Under the pieces are notes generated by a model. That model had not been told where the DNA came from. It saw only the letters and a program-made list of their open reading frames with translations, and made no database searches. From the NCBI RefSeq assembly GCF_001494595.1, contig NZ_LN929908.1, positions 1,525,716 through 1,589,715 of the forward strand: a stretch of 64,000 nt of DNA, in the 5' to 3' direction. This DNA comes from Mycobacterium sp. M26. Lineage in GTDB: Bacteria > Actinomycetota > Actinomycetes > Mycobacteriales > Mycobacteriaceae. This document shows positions 52,782-62,969 of the stretch, one piece after another; position 1 is the stretch's first letter, and every line of letters begins with the position of its first letter. Made by a program: the position numbers and the translations under genes.

Positions 52782-54143
52782 ATGGGCAAAGCTGCCCGAT
52801 CAGGGATGGCGACCATTCTGGTTTTCGGCGCCGTGTTGTTGCTGGCACTGACGCCGCTGCCGTCGGTGGTCGTCGCGCTGACTGCCACGGCGCTCTACCT
52901 CGGCGGCACGGGTCATCCGCTCAGCATTCCCGAGGACACCACCGAGTTCATCACCCAGTACATCGACAAGGCCGGCTCCCTGTACGTCTCACCGTCGGGA
53001 TTGTGTGGCGGGGTGTGCTCGCCGGCCGCCGTCTACAGTCCCGAGCAGTTCCGGTTCGACACCGGCTTCTGGGACCTGCCCTACGACGAGTCGGTGGCGA
53101 TCGGACTGGCGAATCTCGATGCCTGCCTGCGCAAGAAGCCGTGCACCGTCACCAAACCTCCGTACACCCTGACCGAGACGGCGACACTGACCGACGCCTC
53201 GTATGTGGTGTTCGGGTACTCCCAGAGCGCGGGGATCGCCGCTCTGGAGAAGTACGACCTCATTGCGCACCCGCCGCCGGGAACCACGGTGAGCTTCGTG
53301 CTCAACGCGAACCCGAACCGGCCCAACGGCGGCATCCTGGAGCGCTTCGTCGGGTGGTACCTGCCCGTCATCGGCGTGACGTTCAACGGGGCGATGACCA
53401 CGAATTCGCCTGAGCCGCATCCGATCACGACTGTCGACGTCGCCAATCAGTACGAGCCGGTGGCTGACTTCCCGACCAACCCGCTCAACCTACTCGCCGA
53501 TCTCAACGTCCTCGTCGGGTTCCTCTACCTCCACCCCGAGACGGCCTACTTCGCGGCGACCGATATCCGGCTGCAGGGCCAATACCAGGACACCACCTAC
53601 TATCTCGCGCCCGCCAAGACGGTGCCGCTGCTGATGCCACTGGAGCAGATCCCGCTCATCGGCCCGGCGTTGGCCGCCACCCTGGATCCGCCCCTACGCG
53701 TTCTCATCGAAGCCGGCTACGACCGTACGATCAATCCCGGCCAGCCCACGCCGGCCCAGTGGCTCTACGTGCCCGACCTGCTCAAGACCACGGTCAACTT
53801 TCTCGAAGCGATCCCGACGGGATGGGACAACGGGATTGCCCTGCTCACCGGCGATCCGGCGAACCGGCCGTTCCACACCACCCCGCCGGGACCGTACGGG
53901 GTGGGCGGGCCGCCGGTGTACGCCGGCGCTATCGACCCTTACGGCGATCCGACGCCCCTGACGCCCACACCCAGCCCGGTGGCATCGACGCGGACTGCCG
54001 CCACCGCCACGGTGGCCCGGCCGGCCCGCAGCAAGCGGTCGGCCCCGGCCAGGCCGTCCCGCACCGCGACCGAGCCACGTGAACGCGGCACGTCGCATAC
54101 CGGGGCCAGCGGACGGCATCGCGCCCCAAGTCAGGCTGACTGA
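52782..54143 (+). CDS. PE-PPE-domain serine hydrolase, secreted
   Basis: A 453-aa exported protein. A hydrophobic N-terminal segment (MATILVFGAVLLLALTPLPS) precedes a PE-PPE C-terminal-type alpha/beta-hydrolase domain (about residues 40-290). The nucleophile elbow is VVFGYSQSAGIAAL with S147. The domain is followed by a proline/threonine-rich, basic tail (SPVASTRTAATATVARPARS) that is probably disordered. The ATG at 52782 follows GGGGGTCC; a GTG 7 codons upstream is an alternative. Family members act as cutinase-like or trehalose-ester/phospholipid hydrolases; the substrate is unknown. Confidence 0.83.
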   Translation: MGKAARSGMATILVFGAVLLLALTPLPSVVVALTATALYLGGTGHPLSIPEDTTEFITQYIDKAGSLYVSPSGLCGGVCSPAAVYSPEQFRFDTGFWDLPYDESVAIGLANLDACLRKKPCTVTKPPYTLTETATLTDASYVVFGYSQSAGIAALEKYDLIAHPPPGTTVSFVLNANPNRPNGGILERFVGWYLPVIGVTFNGAMTTNSPEPHPITTVDVANQYEPVADFPTNPLNLLADLNVLVGFLYLHPETAYFAATDIRLQGQYQDTTYYLAPAKTVPLLMPLEQIPLIGPALAATLDPPLRVLIEAGYDRTINPGQPTPAQWLYVPDLLKTTVNFLEAIPTGWDNGIALLTGDPANRPFHTTPPGPYGVGGPPVYAGAIDPYGDPTPLTPTPSPVASTRTAATATVARPARSKRSAPARPSRTATEPRERGTSHTGASGRHRAPSQAD

Positions 54144-54238
54144 GCGTGATGAACCGGCACCGGTGTGCCGCCCCGCGTGATATGTCTTCGCCAGGAAGCT
54201 GTGCATCAGCACTGTTCCAGAGCCCACGGGGGGTCAGG

Positions 54239-55976
54239 ATGTCTGGTTCATCGAGAAAGACACTGCCGGTGGTGCGGTGGCTGCAGGTGGGTGCCGCTGC
54301 GGCTGGCGTGGGCATGGCCCTTCTCGCCGCGCCGGGAACAGCCCTGGCCGATGACGACACGGGCTCGGCCCCGTCCGCCGGGTCGCACTCCACAGCAGGC
54401 CACCACAAGCCACGATCGTCGGCGGCCAGCACCAACTCGGCCCGTCCCGCGTCGGCAACCCGGCCCACCGCTTTTGCCAGCAGAGCACCGGTGCGCCGCG
54501 TGGTCACCGTCGTGGGATCGACACGGCGAGTTCTGTCCACCGCCCCCACGCCGGCGCTGTCCTCCGCACCCACCCCGGCCCCGACGCTGCCGCAGGCCGT
54601 GAACGGACTGCTGTATTCGGTGGCGAACCTGCTCTCGGTCCTTCCGCAGGGGCCCGTCAACTACGTTCTCGAAGCTGCCGCAGGCCGTGAACGGACTGCT
54701 GTATTCGGTGGCGAACCTGCTCTCGGTCCTTCCGCAGGGGCCCGTCAACTACGTTCTCGAAAGCGCGCTGTGGGTGGTCCGCCGGACGCTGTTCCCCGCC
54801 AGCGTCGGCGTCATCACCACACCCATCACGGTGCCGCTCTACTTCACCGACATCGACTCCGACGGGGACGGAACAGCCGATACCAAGAAGCTTGGCATCT
54901 ACGCCACCCTCGGTAACGGCGCCACCCCGAAACTCTTCGAATTCGACACGGGCGCTTCAGGATTCTTCGCGGCCTACGCATCCAATGACCCGAAGATCTC
55001 GGACTGGTGGGGCAACGGCGTGCGCGGCTCGACCACCCTGGTCTCGCGTGGCGACGACAGTGGGATCACCTACAGCGGCGTGGCCGCCACCACCACGGTG
55101 TCGTTGTTCGCGCAGGGCAACTCGCTGCCGCTGGCGTCCACCGGGAGCGTGCAGGTCGGGCAGGCCAACCTCATCACCAACGGAAGCAGAAATCTGTGGA
55201 CGCCCAGCGGAACGTCGATCGACGGCGGCATCCATCCGCCGCCGGTGGAGAAGGCGTTCTACGGCGATTTCGGCGTCGGGCCCAACTACGAAGCGGACGG
55301 CCTCACAAGTCTGCTGTCCCAGTTCACCTTCGCCAATGGCATCGCACCAGGATTCATCGTTCATGCCGACGAACAGAGCCAGACGGCCTGGGTTCAGATC
55401 GGGCTGACGGCAGCGGATCTGCAGAACTCCGCGACGGCCTTCTTCGCCATGGACAAGGACAAGTCGGCCGAGGACAAAACGGTTCCCAACAGCGGGGTTC
55501 GCTTCTACAAGCAGGACCTGATCAAAGCCAAGATCAATATCTTCGACGGCACCGAGCACGTCATCAAGGACTCCGAGGTCAAGGTGGTCGTCGATACCGG
55601 TGCCAAGACCACCATCCACAACACCGACAAGAGCCCTGAGGCCACCGACTACGACAAGATTCTGCAGCCGTCGCACGACGACGAGAAGAAGGGCGTTCTA
55701 GTCGCCAATCTGTCCTTCTCGCTGAAGGGCGACACCACGTCCGGAAACCATCAGACGTACTTCGAGATCACCACGACCACCGATCGCCAGGAGGCGGAGG
55801 GCTCGACACAGGTGGTGGAGTATCGCAATGACGGGGACCGCTACGGTGTGGACTCCGACAAGGCCAAGTACTACCTCAACTCCGGGATCCAGCTGTTCTA
55901 CCAGTACGACGTGGTCTACGACCTTGGCACCTCAGCCGGTGGCGGCCAGCTCGGGGTGACCCCGGTGACGACCTAG
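54239..55976 (+). pseudogene. Secreted aspartic-protease-like protein, frameshifted by an 88-bp tandem duplication
   Basis: The N-terminal part starts at ATG 54239 (GGGGGGTCAGG upstream) with a signal peptide (VGAAAAGVGMALLAAPGTALA) and a Pro/Ala/Thr-rich stretch. At 54586-54761 an 88-bp segment (PQAVNGLLYSVANLLSVLPQ onward) is present twice; since 88 is not a multiple of three, the frame is lost. Removing one copy gives a 549-aa protein. The downstream part is reminiscent of PecA-type domains, with FEFDTGASGFF (D at 54945) and VVVDTGAKTTI (D at 55593) as paired catalytic-Asp-like motifs. A GTG at 54687 could give a signal-less 429-aa form. Confidence 0.8.
54586..54761 (+). repeat. Perfect 88-bp tandem duplication
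   Basis: 54586-54673 is repeated exactly at 54674-54761. The unit starts GCTGCCGCAGGCCGTG and ends GTTCTCGAA. It lies inside an open reading frame and shifts it by +1. Confidence 0.97.
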
Positions 55977-56362
55977 GACAACCCGCCGAGGTCGTCGGGC
56001 ACGTCGACGGCGTACTGCTGCAACGTTTCCAGCGGCACCAGGTCCAGCGTGCGTTCGTGGGTGCAGGCCAGCACCACCGGTGCCGCACAACCGTCCTGAT
56101 GCGCCCGCAGCCAGTTTCGGGCGGTGACGCACCAGCGGTCCCCGGGTGCCAGCCCGGGAAATCGGTACTGCGGCATCGGCGTGGCCAGGTCGTTGCCGAT
56201 CGAACGCTGGTGGTCCAGGAACTCCGCGGTCACGACCGCGCAGATGGTGTGCAGGCCGACATCCTCCGGACCGCTCGAACAACAGCCGTCCCGGTAGAAG
56301 CCGGTCAGCGGTTCGGTACCGCAGGGTTGCAGTTCGCCTCCGAGGACGTTGCGATCAGCCAC
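55973..56362 (-). CDS. DUF2237 family protein
   Basis: A 129-aa soluble protein of the DUF2237 family. NVLGGELQPCGTEPLTGFYR is the family N-terminus, and PGDRWCVTARNWLRA with DGCAAPVVLACTHERTL follow. Six cysteines, several conserved (DGCCSSG, ICAV, WCVT), suggest a metal or redox site. Function is not known. ATG at 56362 is certain from the family N-terminus MADRNVLGG. Its stop shares CTAG with the convergent protease-like gene. Confidence 0.83.
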   Translation of the reverse strand: MADRNVLGGELQPCGTEPLTGFYRDGCCSSGPEDVGLHTICAVVTAEFLDHQRSIGNDLATPMPQYRFPGLAPGDRWCVTARNWLRAHQDGCAAPVVLACTHERTLDLVPLETLQQYAVDVPDDLGGLS

Positions 56363-56369
56363 CGCACCA

Positions 56370-57056
56370 TTATCGGCCCCGAGCGCGCCAACTGCGGTAA
56401 CCCCGGTGCGCGGCGAACGCCCCGATGATCGCGGTCACGCACCAGACCCCGATGGCGGCATACGCCAGCGGAGAGGAAAGATCCGAGATCGAGGCCCCCA
56501 GTGCGGTGTAGACGAAGGCGCGCGGCGCCGACCCGATGAACGCACCGATTGCCATCTGCCACAACGGCATTCCGAACGCGCCGAACGCGTAGGAGGCCAG
56601 CGCGTCGGAGATGCCGGGGATGAAGCGCTGTCCGACGACCGCCCACAGCCCGCGGCGCTTGATCTGGCCGTCGATGCGCTGGGACCACTCCTCGCCGATT
56701 AGTGCCCGCGCGCTGTCCCGTCCGGCGCGCCGGCCCACGAGGGCGGCGATGGTCGCCGTGGTCACCGTCGACCCGAGCGTCACGAACGTGCCCAGAACAG
56801 GCCCGAACAGAAAGCCGCTGCCGGCGGCCAGCAGTGGGCCGGGGACGAAGATCGCGGCCAGGACGGCCGCCACCAGGAGGTAGGCCACCGGCGCGACAGG
56901 GCCGGTGGCGGCGACGGCATCGCGGATCTGGTCGACGTTGATCACGCGAGCGATGGCGACCAGGTAGAACATCGTCAGCAGCAGGGCGACGAAGACCGCC
57001 AGACGCAGGATGTGCGGCCAGCGCCGAACTGCGGGGGAGTCCTCCCCGTCAGCCAT
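56370..57056 (-). CDS. TVP38/TMEM64-family membrane protein
   Basis: A 228-aa membrane protein of the DedA/SNARE-associated superfamily with five to six helices. VPGPLLAAGSGFLFGPVLGT is the re-entrant signature, followed by RRAGRDSARALIG and QRFIPGISDALASYAFG. Related proteins move or flip lipids; the role here is inferred. ATG at 57056 overlaps the TetR stop by 8 bases, so the two are co-transcribed away from the mmpS-mmpL promoter. Confidence 0.85.
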   Translation of the reverse strand: MADGEDSPAVRRWPHILRLAVFVALLLTMFYLVAIARVINVDQIRDAVAATGPVAPVAYLLVAAVLAAIFVPGPLLAAGSGFLFGPVLGTFVTLGSTVTTATIAALVGRRAGRDSARALIGEEWSQRIDGQIKRRGLWAVVGQRFIPGISDALASYAFGAFGMPLWQMAIGAFIGSAPRAFVYTALGASISDLSSPLAYAAIGVWCVTAIIGAFAAHRGYRSWRARGR

Positions 57057-57822
57057 TGAGGATCTGCAGCGCGGCGGCCTGACCTTCGCGGAGAAACTCG
57101 ACGATCTCCGTCGCGGTGGTCTGTACCTGCTTGCGGTTGGCCCGTTCGGGTCCCAGCAAGGCGGTCACCGCAGGGCCCAACACCTGGAGCGGATCGGTGC
57201 CGACCCAGTCCGGCTCGGGCCGCACGATCGAGGTCACGGCACCGGTGATCAGGAGGTGCAGTGCCATTGCCTGCTCTTTGACTTCCCAGTCCTCGCGGGC
57301 CAGCCCGTGGCGGCGCCAGATCGGCAGGATGCCGTGCAGCATGGCGCTCGGTCCGAGCTCACGGTGCAGGGTCACCGACCGGGGGTGGTCGGCCAGCACG
57401 CCGAGCAGGTCCTCGTTGTGGTCCTGCAACGCGGAGATGAGGGGATTGGTGGCCACGTTCTGCAGCATCATCGGGCAGAAGCGTGACGGCCGGACCAGGT
57501 CGGGCTCGTCGGTGACGCGCTGAACCAGGCCGTCCATGATGCTCATGAAATTGCGGCCGAGCAGCCCGATCAGCAGGTCCTCTTTGGTGGGCCAGTACAG
57601 GTAGACGGTCCCTTTGCCGACGTGCGCCCGCTGCGCGACATCGGCGACGGTGAATCCCTTGACCCCGCGCGCGACCAGCAGGTCACTGGCCGCCGCCAGC
57701 AGCCGGGCCGCCTTGGCCGAGTGCTGCTCGGGCAGGCCGTCGAGGGAAGTGCTCACCGTCGTGACTATATCGGCGGGCACGTTGATCACTGACACATCGC
57801 CGTCTATCGACACGCCGACCAT
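57049..57822 (-). CDS. TetR-family regulator
   Basis: A 257-aa repressor. The N-terminal helix-turn-helix is VKGFTVADVAQRAHVGKGTV followed by YLYWPTKEDLL. The C-terminal ligand domain is helical and unlike better-known subfamilies. The ATG at 57822 is the longest option and lacks a ribosome-binding site; a GTG further in (VSTSLDGLPEQHSAKAAR) is possible. A 27-bp dyad lies 9 bp upstream, between this gene and mmpS, so it most likely represses mmpS-mmpL and itself. Confidence 0.85.
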   Translation of the reverse strand: MVGVSIDGDVSVINVPADIVTTVSTSLDGLPEQHSAKAARLLAAASDLLVARGVKGFTVADVAQRAHVGKGTVYLYWPTKEDLLIGLLGRNFMSIMDGLVQRVTDEPDLVRPSRFCPMMLQNVATNPLISALQDHNEDLLGVLADHPRSVTLHRELGPSAMLHGILPIWRRHGLAREDWEVKEQAMALHLLITGAVTSIVRPEPDWVGTDPLQVLGPAVTALLGPERANRKQVQTTATEIVEFLREGQAAALQILNG

Positions 57823-57830
57823 TGTGACAT

Positions 57831-57857
57831 ACTGACCAAAATGGTCGATTGGTCAGT
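57831..57857. promoter_or_regulatory. Candidate TetR operator
   Basis: ACTGACCAA-N9-TTGGTCAGT is a perfect 9+9 inverted repeat. The spacer contains a further TGGTC. It lies in the divergent tetR-mmpS region, 86 bp before mmpS, typical of TetR control of efflux genes. Confidence 0.7.
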
Positions 57858-57942
57858 TTTGGGTTAGCATCAGATGCCTCGCCGGGACCCCGGCCGAGGA
57901 CACGTACCGCGCCGTTGAGGAAGTCAGCCGAAAGGGGAGTCC

Positions 57943-58371
57943 GTGTTAAAGGTGTTGAGGCGCATATGGATTCCCCTGCTGATCGTGGCGATACTGGCGC
58001 TGGCGGCCACCACGATGTCGCGGGTACGCACCTTCTTCGACACCGGCGCGCAGTTCGGTGCGCCCAAGCCGGTTGCCGACGATGCCAAACCCTTCGACCC
58101 GAAGATCGTCACCTATCAGGTCTGGGGTGACGGGACTGCCGCCGACATCAACTATCTGGATCTCAAGACCCAGCCGCAGCGCCTCGACGGGGCAGCACTG
58201 CCCTGGTCAGTGACATTGCAGACCACCGACCCCTCGGTGTTCCCGAACCTGGTGGCCAAGGGCAACGGCCAGTCCATCAGCTGCCGCATCACCGTCGACG
58301 ACGTCGTCAAGGACGAGAAGACCGCGACCGGAACCGGTGCGCAGACCTTCTGCCTGGTCAAGTCCGCATGA
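57943..58371 (+). CDS. mmpS: MmpS-family membrane protein
   Basis: A 142-aa accessory subunit of an MmpL transporter. One N-terminal membrane helix ([21 protein letters not shown]) anchors a periplasmic beta-rich domain with [20 protein letters not shown], the family signature, and two cysteines (SCRITVDD and FCLVKS) that may form a disulfide. Start GTG at 57943 follows AAAGGGGAG. The stop overlaps mmpL by 4 bases (ATGA). Confidence 0.93.
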   Translation: MLKVLRRIWIPLLIVAILALAATTMSRVRTFFDTGAQFGAPKPVADDAKPFDPKIVTYQVWGDGTAADINYLDLKTQPQRLDGAALPWSVTLQTTDPSVFPNLVAKGNGQSISCRITVDDVVKDEKTATGTGAQTFCLVKSA

Positions 58372-61241
58372 GCGCCGTCGAGCCGCCCGAGCATCGCGGC
58401 CCCGCGGTGTGGATCCGGAAGCTGGCCGTCCCGATCATCCTGGGCTGGATCGGCATCATGATCACGCTCAACGTGGTGGTGCCCCAGTTGGAGGTGGTGG
58501 GCAAGCTGCGTTCGGTATCGATGAGCGCCAACGATGCCGCCTCGGTGGTCGCGATGAAACACATCGGCACGGTGTTCGGCGAGTACAACTCCGACAGCTC
58601 GGTGATGATCGTCCTGGAAAGCGATCACGCCCTCGACGACGCCGCGCACACGTACTACGACGAGTTGGTCCGCAAGCTCGAAGCGGACACCAAGCATGTC
58701 GAACACGTTCAGGACTTCTGGGGCGACCCGCTGACCGCTGCGGGTGCGCAGAGTAAGGACGGCCGGGCCGCCTACGTCCAGATCTTTACCGCCGGAAACC
58801 AGGGTGAGGATCTGGCCAATGAATCGGTCGCGGCGGTCAACACCACCGTCAACAGTGTCTCGCCGCCGTCGGGGATCAAGGCCTACGTCACCGGAGCCTC
58901 GGCGATGACCAGCGACCAGCAGGTCGCCGGTGATCGCAGTATGAAGGTCATCGAGAACCTCACCTTCGCGGTGATCATCGTGATGATGATGTTCGTCTAC
59001 CGCTCGATCATCACCACCGTGCTCACCCTGCTGATGGTGATGCTCAGCCTGGCGACGACCCGCGGGGTGGTGGCTTTCCTGGGCTATTACAACGTGATCG
59101 GGCTGTCGACCTTTGCCACCAGCCTGCTGGTGACGCTGGCCATCGCCGCCGCAACGGATTACGTCATCTTCCTCATCGGCCGGTATCAGGAGGCGCGAAG
59201 CAGGGGTCAGGATCGGGAAGCGGCCTATTACGAAATGTTCCACGGAACCGCTCACGTGATCCTGGGCTCCGGCCTGACGATCGCCGGGGCGACGCTGTGT
59301 CTGCACTTCACCAACCTGCCCAACTTCCAGACGCTCGGCATTCCGCTGGCCGTCGGCATGCTCGTCGTGGTGCTGGTCGGCTTGACCCTGGGGCCCGCCG
59401 TCATCACCGTCGCCAGCCGGTTCGGCAAGGTCCTGGAACCCAAGCGCGCCATGCGAGTTCGGTTGTGGCGCCGTATCGGCGCGGCCGTGGTGCGCTGGCC
59501 CGGGCCCATCCTGGTTTCGGCTGTCGCCTTGTCACTGGTGGGTCTGCTCGCCCTGCCCGGGTACCGCACCAACTACAACGACCGGCACTACCTGCCGTCT
59601 GACCTGCCGGCCAACTCCGGGTACGCCGTCGCCGACCGGCACTTTTCGCAGGCCCGGATGAACCCCGAATTGCTGATGCTGGAAAGCGATCACGATCTGC
59701 GTAACCCGGCCGACTTCCTCGTCATCGACAAGCTGGCCAAGGCCGTGTTCCGGGTGTCCGGTATCAGCCGGGTGCAGACCATCACCCGACCCCAGGGAAC
59801 GCCCATCGAGCACACCTCGATTCCGTTTCAGATCAGCATGCAGGGCATCACCCAGACGATGAACCAGAAGTATCAGCAGGACATGATCGACGGACTGGGC
59901 GACCAGGTCAACGCGATCCAGAGTTCCATCGACTCCCTGGAGAAGATGCAGAGCGTCACCGGTCAGATGTCGGAATCGATGCACCAGATGGTCGCCAAGA
60001 TGAAGACGATGTCGATGGACGTCGCCGAAATGCGGGACGGCATCGCCAATTTCGACGACTTCTTCCGTCCGATCCGCAACTACCTCTACTGGGAACCGCA
60101 CTGCTACGACATCCCGATGTGTCAGTCAATGCGGTCTGTCTTCGACACCCTCGACGGTATCGACACCATGACCGATGACATCCAGGACATGCTGCCGGTG
60201 ATGGAACGGCTGGACGGTCTGATGCCTCAGATGGTCGCGGTCATGCCCAACATGATCGAGACCATGAAGACCATGAAAAAGACCATGGAGACGATGTATC
60301 ACACCCAGAAGAGCCAGCAGGATCAGTCGGATGCGATGCAGAAGAACTCGACGGCCATGGGGCAGGCCTTCGACGCCGCGCAGAACGACGACTCGTTCTA
60401 CCTGCCACCGGAGACCTTCGACAATCCGGACTTCAAGCGGGGCATGAAGATGTTCCTCTCGCCGGACGGGCATGCGGTGCGGTTCATGATCAGCCATGAC
60501 GGAGATCCGCTGACACCGGAAGGGCTCAGTCACGTCGAGGCGATCAAACATGCTGCCAAGGAGGCCATCAAGGGCACGCCGCTGGAAGGTTCCGGACTTT
60601 ATCTCGCCGGTTCGGCGTCGATGTTCAAGGACATGCAGGAAGGCGCGAACTGGGATCTGGTGATCGCCGGAATCGGCTCGCTGTGCCTGATCTTCATCAT
60701 CATGCTGATCATCACCCGCAGTGTGGTGGCCGCAGCAGTGATCGTCGGAACCGTGCTGCTGTCCCTGGGTGCCTCTTTCGGTCTGTCAGTCCTGTTGTGG
60801 CAGCACATCATCGGTCTCGAGCTGCACTGGATGGTGCTGGCCATGTCGGTCATCATCCTGCTGGCGGTCGGCGCGGACTACAACCTGCTGCTGGTGGCGC
60901 GACTCAAGGAGGAGATCCACGCCGGTATCGGCACCGGCATCATCCGGGCGATGGGCGGCAGCGGTTCGGTGGTGACCTCGGCGGGCCTGGTGTTCGCCTT
61001 CACGATGATGTCGATGGCGGCCAGCCAATTGACCGTGATCGGCCAGGTCGGCATGACCATCGGGCTCGGTCTGTTGTTCGACACCCTGATCATCCGGGCT
61101 CTCATGACACCGGCGATCGCAGCACTGCTCGGCAAGTGGTTCTGGTGGCCGCAGCGGGTCCGGGAACGGCCCGTCCCCGAGCCGTGGCCCGCCCCCATCC
61201 AACAGGATCCGGCAGCCACCCTGACAGGAGCCACCTCATGA
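58368..61241 (+). CDS. mmpL: MmpL-family RND lipid/siderophore transporter
   Basis: A 957-aa RND exporter with about 12 helices and two periplasmic domains. Proton-relay Asp-Tyr pairs are in [18 protein letters not shown] (first half) and [19 protein letters not shown] (second half). Between about residues 490 and 670 lies the methionine-rich helical hairpin of MmpL4/MmpL5-type proteins ([28 protein letters not shown]). It exports a lipid, siderophore or drug; which one is not determinable. ATG at 58368 overlaps mmpS, and the stop overlaps the next gene's ATG. Confidence 0.94.
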   Translation: MSAVEPPEHRGPAVWIRKLAVPIILGWIGIMITLNVVVPQLEVVGKLRSVSMSANDAASVVAMKHIGTVFGEYNSDSSVMIVLESDHALDDAAHTYYDELVRKLEADTKHVEHVQDFWGDPLTAAGAQSKDGRAAYVQIFTAGNQGEDLANESVAAVNTTVNSVSPPSGIKAYVTGASAMTSDQQVAGDRSMKVIENLTFAVIIVMMMFVYRSIITTVLTLLMVMLSLATTRGVVAFLGYYNVIGLSTFATSLLVTLAIAAATDYVIFLIGRYQEARSRGQDREAAYYEMFHGTAHVILGSGLTIAGATLCLHFTNLPNFQTLGIPLAVGMLVVVLVGLTLGPAVITVASRFGKVLEPKRAMRVRLWRRIGAAVVRWPGPILVSAVALSLVGLLALPGYRTNYNDRHYLPSDLPANSGYAVADRHFSQARMNPELLMLESDHDLRNPADFLVIDKLAKAVFRVSGISRVQTITRPQGTPIEHTSIPFQISMQGITQTMNQKYQQDMIDGLGDQVNAIQSSIDSLEKMQSVTGQMSESMHQMVAKMKTMSMDVAEMRDGIANFDDFFRPIRNYLYWEPHCYDIPMCQSMRSVFDTLDGIDTMTDDIQDMLPVMERLDGLMPQMVAVMPNMIETMKTMKKTMETMYHTQKSQQDQSDAMQKNSTAMGQAFDAAQNDDSFYLPPETFDNPDFKRGMKMFLSPDGHAVRFMISHDGDPLTPEGLSHVEAIKHAAKEAIKGTPLEGSGLYLAGSASMFKDMQEGANWDLVIAGIGSLCLIFIIMLIITRSVVAAAVIVGTVLLSLGASFGLSVLLWQHIIGLELHWMVLAMSVIILLAVGADYNLLLVARLKEEIHAGIGTGIIRAMGGSGSVVTSAGLVFAFTMMSMAASQLTVIGQVGMTIGLGLLFDTLIIRALMTPAIAALLGKWFWWPQRVRERPVPEPWPAPIQQDPAATLTGATS

Positions 61242-61576
61242 CGATGCGACGGGTCGCGTTGGCGGTCCTGCTGGCCGCCGGTGCGATCACCATGGCCCCG
61301 ACGGCCCAGGCCGACCCGGACACCGACTTCGCCACGCAGTTGCACCAATTCGGCATCTACGGGCCCAGGGATTACAACGCCTGGATCGGCAAGATCGCCT
61401 GTACCCGGCTGGCCGGCGGGGTGGACGCCGACGCCTACCAATCGGCAGCGTTCGTCAGCGAACAACTGCAGCACGGCAGCACCACCGACCAGGCCTGGAA
61501 GTTCCTCGGCCTGGCGATCGCCACCTACTGCCCCGATCAGACCCCGGCGCTGCAGCGCGCCGCGCGCACATCCTAG
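61238..61576 (+). CDS. DUF732-type secreted protein
   Basis: A 112-aa exported protein. A signal peptide ([20 protein letters not shown], cleavage after AQA) is followed by a DUF732-like helical domain ([20 protein letters not shown]) with two cysteines (KIACTRL and TYCPDQ) that would form a disulfide. ATG at 61238 overlaps the mmpL stop (ATGA) and follows CAGGAG, so it is translationally coupled to the transporter. A role as periplasmic accessory of MmpL is inferred from this coupling. Confidence 0.82.
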   Translation: MTMRRVALAVLLAAGAITMAPTAQADPDTDFATQLHQFGIYGPRDYNAWIGKIACTRLAGGVDADAYQSAAFVSEQLQHGSTTDQAWKFLGLAIATYCPDQTPALQRAARTS

Positions 61577-61586
61577 GAGGCCCAGC

Positions 61587-62057
61587 ATGATTCGGTATCT
61601 GCGCGCCGCGCTTGCGGCAGTGGCGGCATGTGCGGTGCTTGCGGCCGCGTGTGCGGCGCTGCTGGCAGCATCGCCGGCGGCCTCGGCGGACGCCACCGAC
61701 GACTATCCGATTCCGCACCGCATTCTGACGACGGGGTGCACCGCCGAGCAGATCATGGCCGCCGCCCGAGACGTCGAGCCGATCTACTACGAGCGCTACA
61801 TGATCGACTACAACAACAAGTCGGCCGATGTGCAGCAGGCGGTCCAGGACCGGATCCACTGGTTCTTCTCGATGGACTACGCCGGACGCCGGCAGTACTC
61901 GGAAGACACCGCCACCAATGCCTTCTACGAATCGCTAGCCTGGAATTGGCCGAACTGGGCCAAGCTGTTCTTCAACAACAAGGGCGTCGCGGCCCACAGC
62001 ACCGACGTCTGCCAGAACTATCCGCCCGCCGACATGTCGGTCTGGGCGTGGACGTAG
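61587..62057 (+). CDS. Secreted DUF5078-like protein
   Basis: A 156-aa exported protein. The signal peptide is residues 1 to about 34 (AALAAVAACAVLAAACAALL, cleavage near ASA). The mature part is rich in aromatic residues (YYERYMIDYNNKSADV, WNWPNWAKLFFNNKG) with two cysteines (TTGCTAEQ, DVCQNYPP). It resembles mycobacterial DUF5078 proteins, assigned from memory of the pattern. ATG at 61587 follows TAGGAGG, 10 bp after the previous stop, so it belongs to the mmpL operon. Function unknown. Confidence 0.78.
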   Translation: MIRYLRAALAAVAACAVLAAACAALLAASPAASADATDDYPIPHRILTTGCTAEQIMAAARDVEPIYYERYMIDYNNKSADVQQAVQDRIHWFFSMDYAGRRQYSEDTATNAFYESLAWNWPNWAKLFFNNKGVAAHSTDVCQNYPPADMSVWAWT

Positions 62058-62072
62058 CAAGGGAGCGATTTC

Positions 62073-62969
62073 ATGCCGAACACCGTGCCGGACAACGAGT
62101 CCAACGACGTTCCCGAGCTGGATCACCTCATCAACGAACCGAGCCGGGTGCAGACCCTCACCAAAGCGATCCTGGCGGTGGCCGACCGATTGAACCCGAT
62201 CGTGGATTTCGGTAAACCCTATGTCGACGGATTGGAGAACCTGCCCCGGGACGGGCGCTTCCTGCTGGTGGGTAACCACACGGCATTCGGGATCGCCGAG
62301 ATCCTCATGATCCCGTATTTCGTGCACCGGGAACTCGGGATCCGGGTGCGCGCGCTGGCCGACCAGCAGTTCGGGACCATGACCGGCTTGGTCGCCGACG
62401 TCATGGCGGCGGCCGGAGGGGTCGTCGGCACCCCGGAGAACGCCGCCATGCTCATGGCCAACGACCAGACCGTCCTGGTGTTCCCGGGCGGTGGGCGGGA
62501 GATGCCGAAGTTCAAAGGCGAGAAGTACCAGTTGAATTGGGAGCGCCGGATCGGATTCGCCCGGCTGGCAATCGCGCATGAGTACCCGATTGTCCCGGTC
62601 GGGCTGGTGGGCGGTGACGACGTCTATCACGGCCTGGTGGAACGAGACAGCCTGGTGGGCCGGATCAGTCAGTTCCTCGGCAGTCGCATCGGTGGCAGGC
62701 CGGAGATGGTCATGCCGCCGGTTCGTGGCCTCGGGCCGACACTATTGCCCGATCCCCAGCGGATGTACCTGCGGTTCGGGACGCCCATCACCACCGTGAA
62801 ACCGGCGCGGACGAAAGTCGAGACCTGGCAGGCGACGGTCAAACAGGAGACGCAGACCGCGCTTGAAGTGATCCTCGCCGATCTGCAGAAGCTGCGCGCC
62901 ACCGACCCCTACCGCAAGCTCAACCCGCTGGGCTGGGCGCGGGCCGTGCAGCCGTCAGCCGCGTCCTAG
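62073..62969 (+). CDS. Lysophospholipid acyltransferase-family protein
   Basis: A 298-aa acyltransferase of the PlsC/DGAT2-like type. The active-site region is LLVGNHTAFGIAEILMIP, where an NH-x6-E arrangement takes the place of H-x4-D, as in DGAT2-like members. VLVFPGGGREMPKFKGEKYQ and RLAIAHEYPIVPVGLVGGDD form the acyl-acceptor site. ATG at 62073 lies 15 bp after the previous gene behind GGGAG. As the last gene of the mmpS-mmpL operon it may make or modify the exported lipid; this is inference. Its end overlaps the convergent gene by 15 bases. Confidence 0.82.
   Translation: MPNTVPDNESNDVPELDHLINEPSRVQTLTKAILAVADRLNPIVDFGKPYVDGLENLPRDGRFLLVGNHTAFGIAEILMIPYFVHRELGIRVRALADQQFGTMTGLVADVMAAAGGVVGTPENAAMLMANDQTVLVFPGGGREMPKFKGEKYQLNWERRIGFARLAIAHEYPIVPVGLVGGDDVYHGLVERDSLVGRISQFLGSRIGGRPEMVMPPVRGLGPTLLPDPQRMYLRFGTPITTVKPARTKVETWQATVKQETQTALEVILADLQKLRATDPYRKLNPLGWARAVQPSAAS

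Noticed and set aside
54687-55976. The 429-aa downstream ORF as a separate intact gene
   Set aside because: It starts inside the second copy of an 88-bp tandem duplication, lacks a ribosome-binding site and signal peptide, and joins in frame to the upstream part if one copy is removed.
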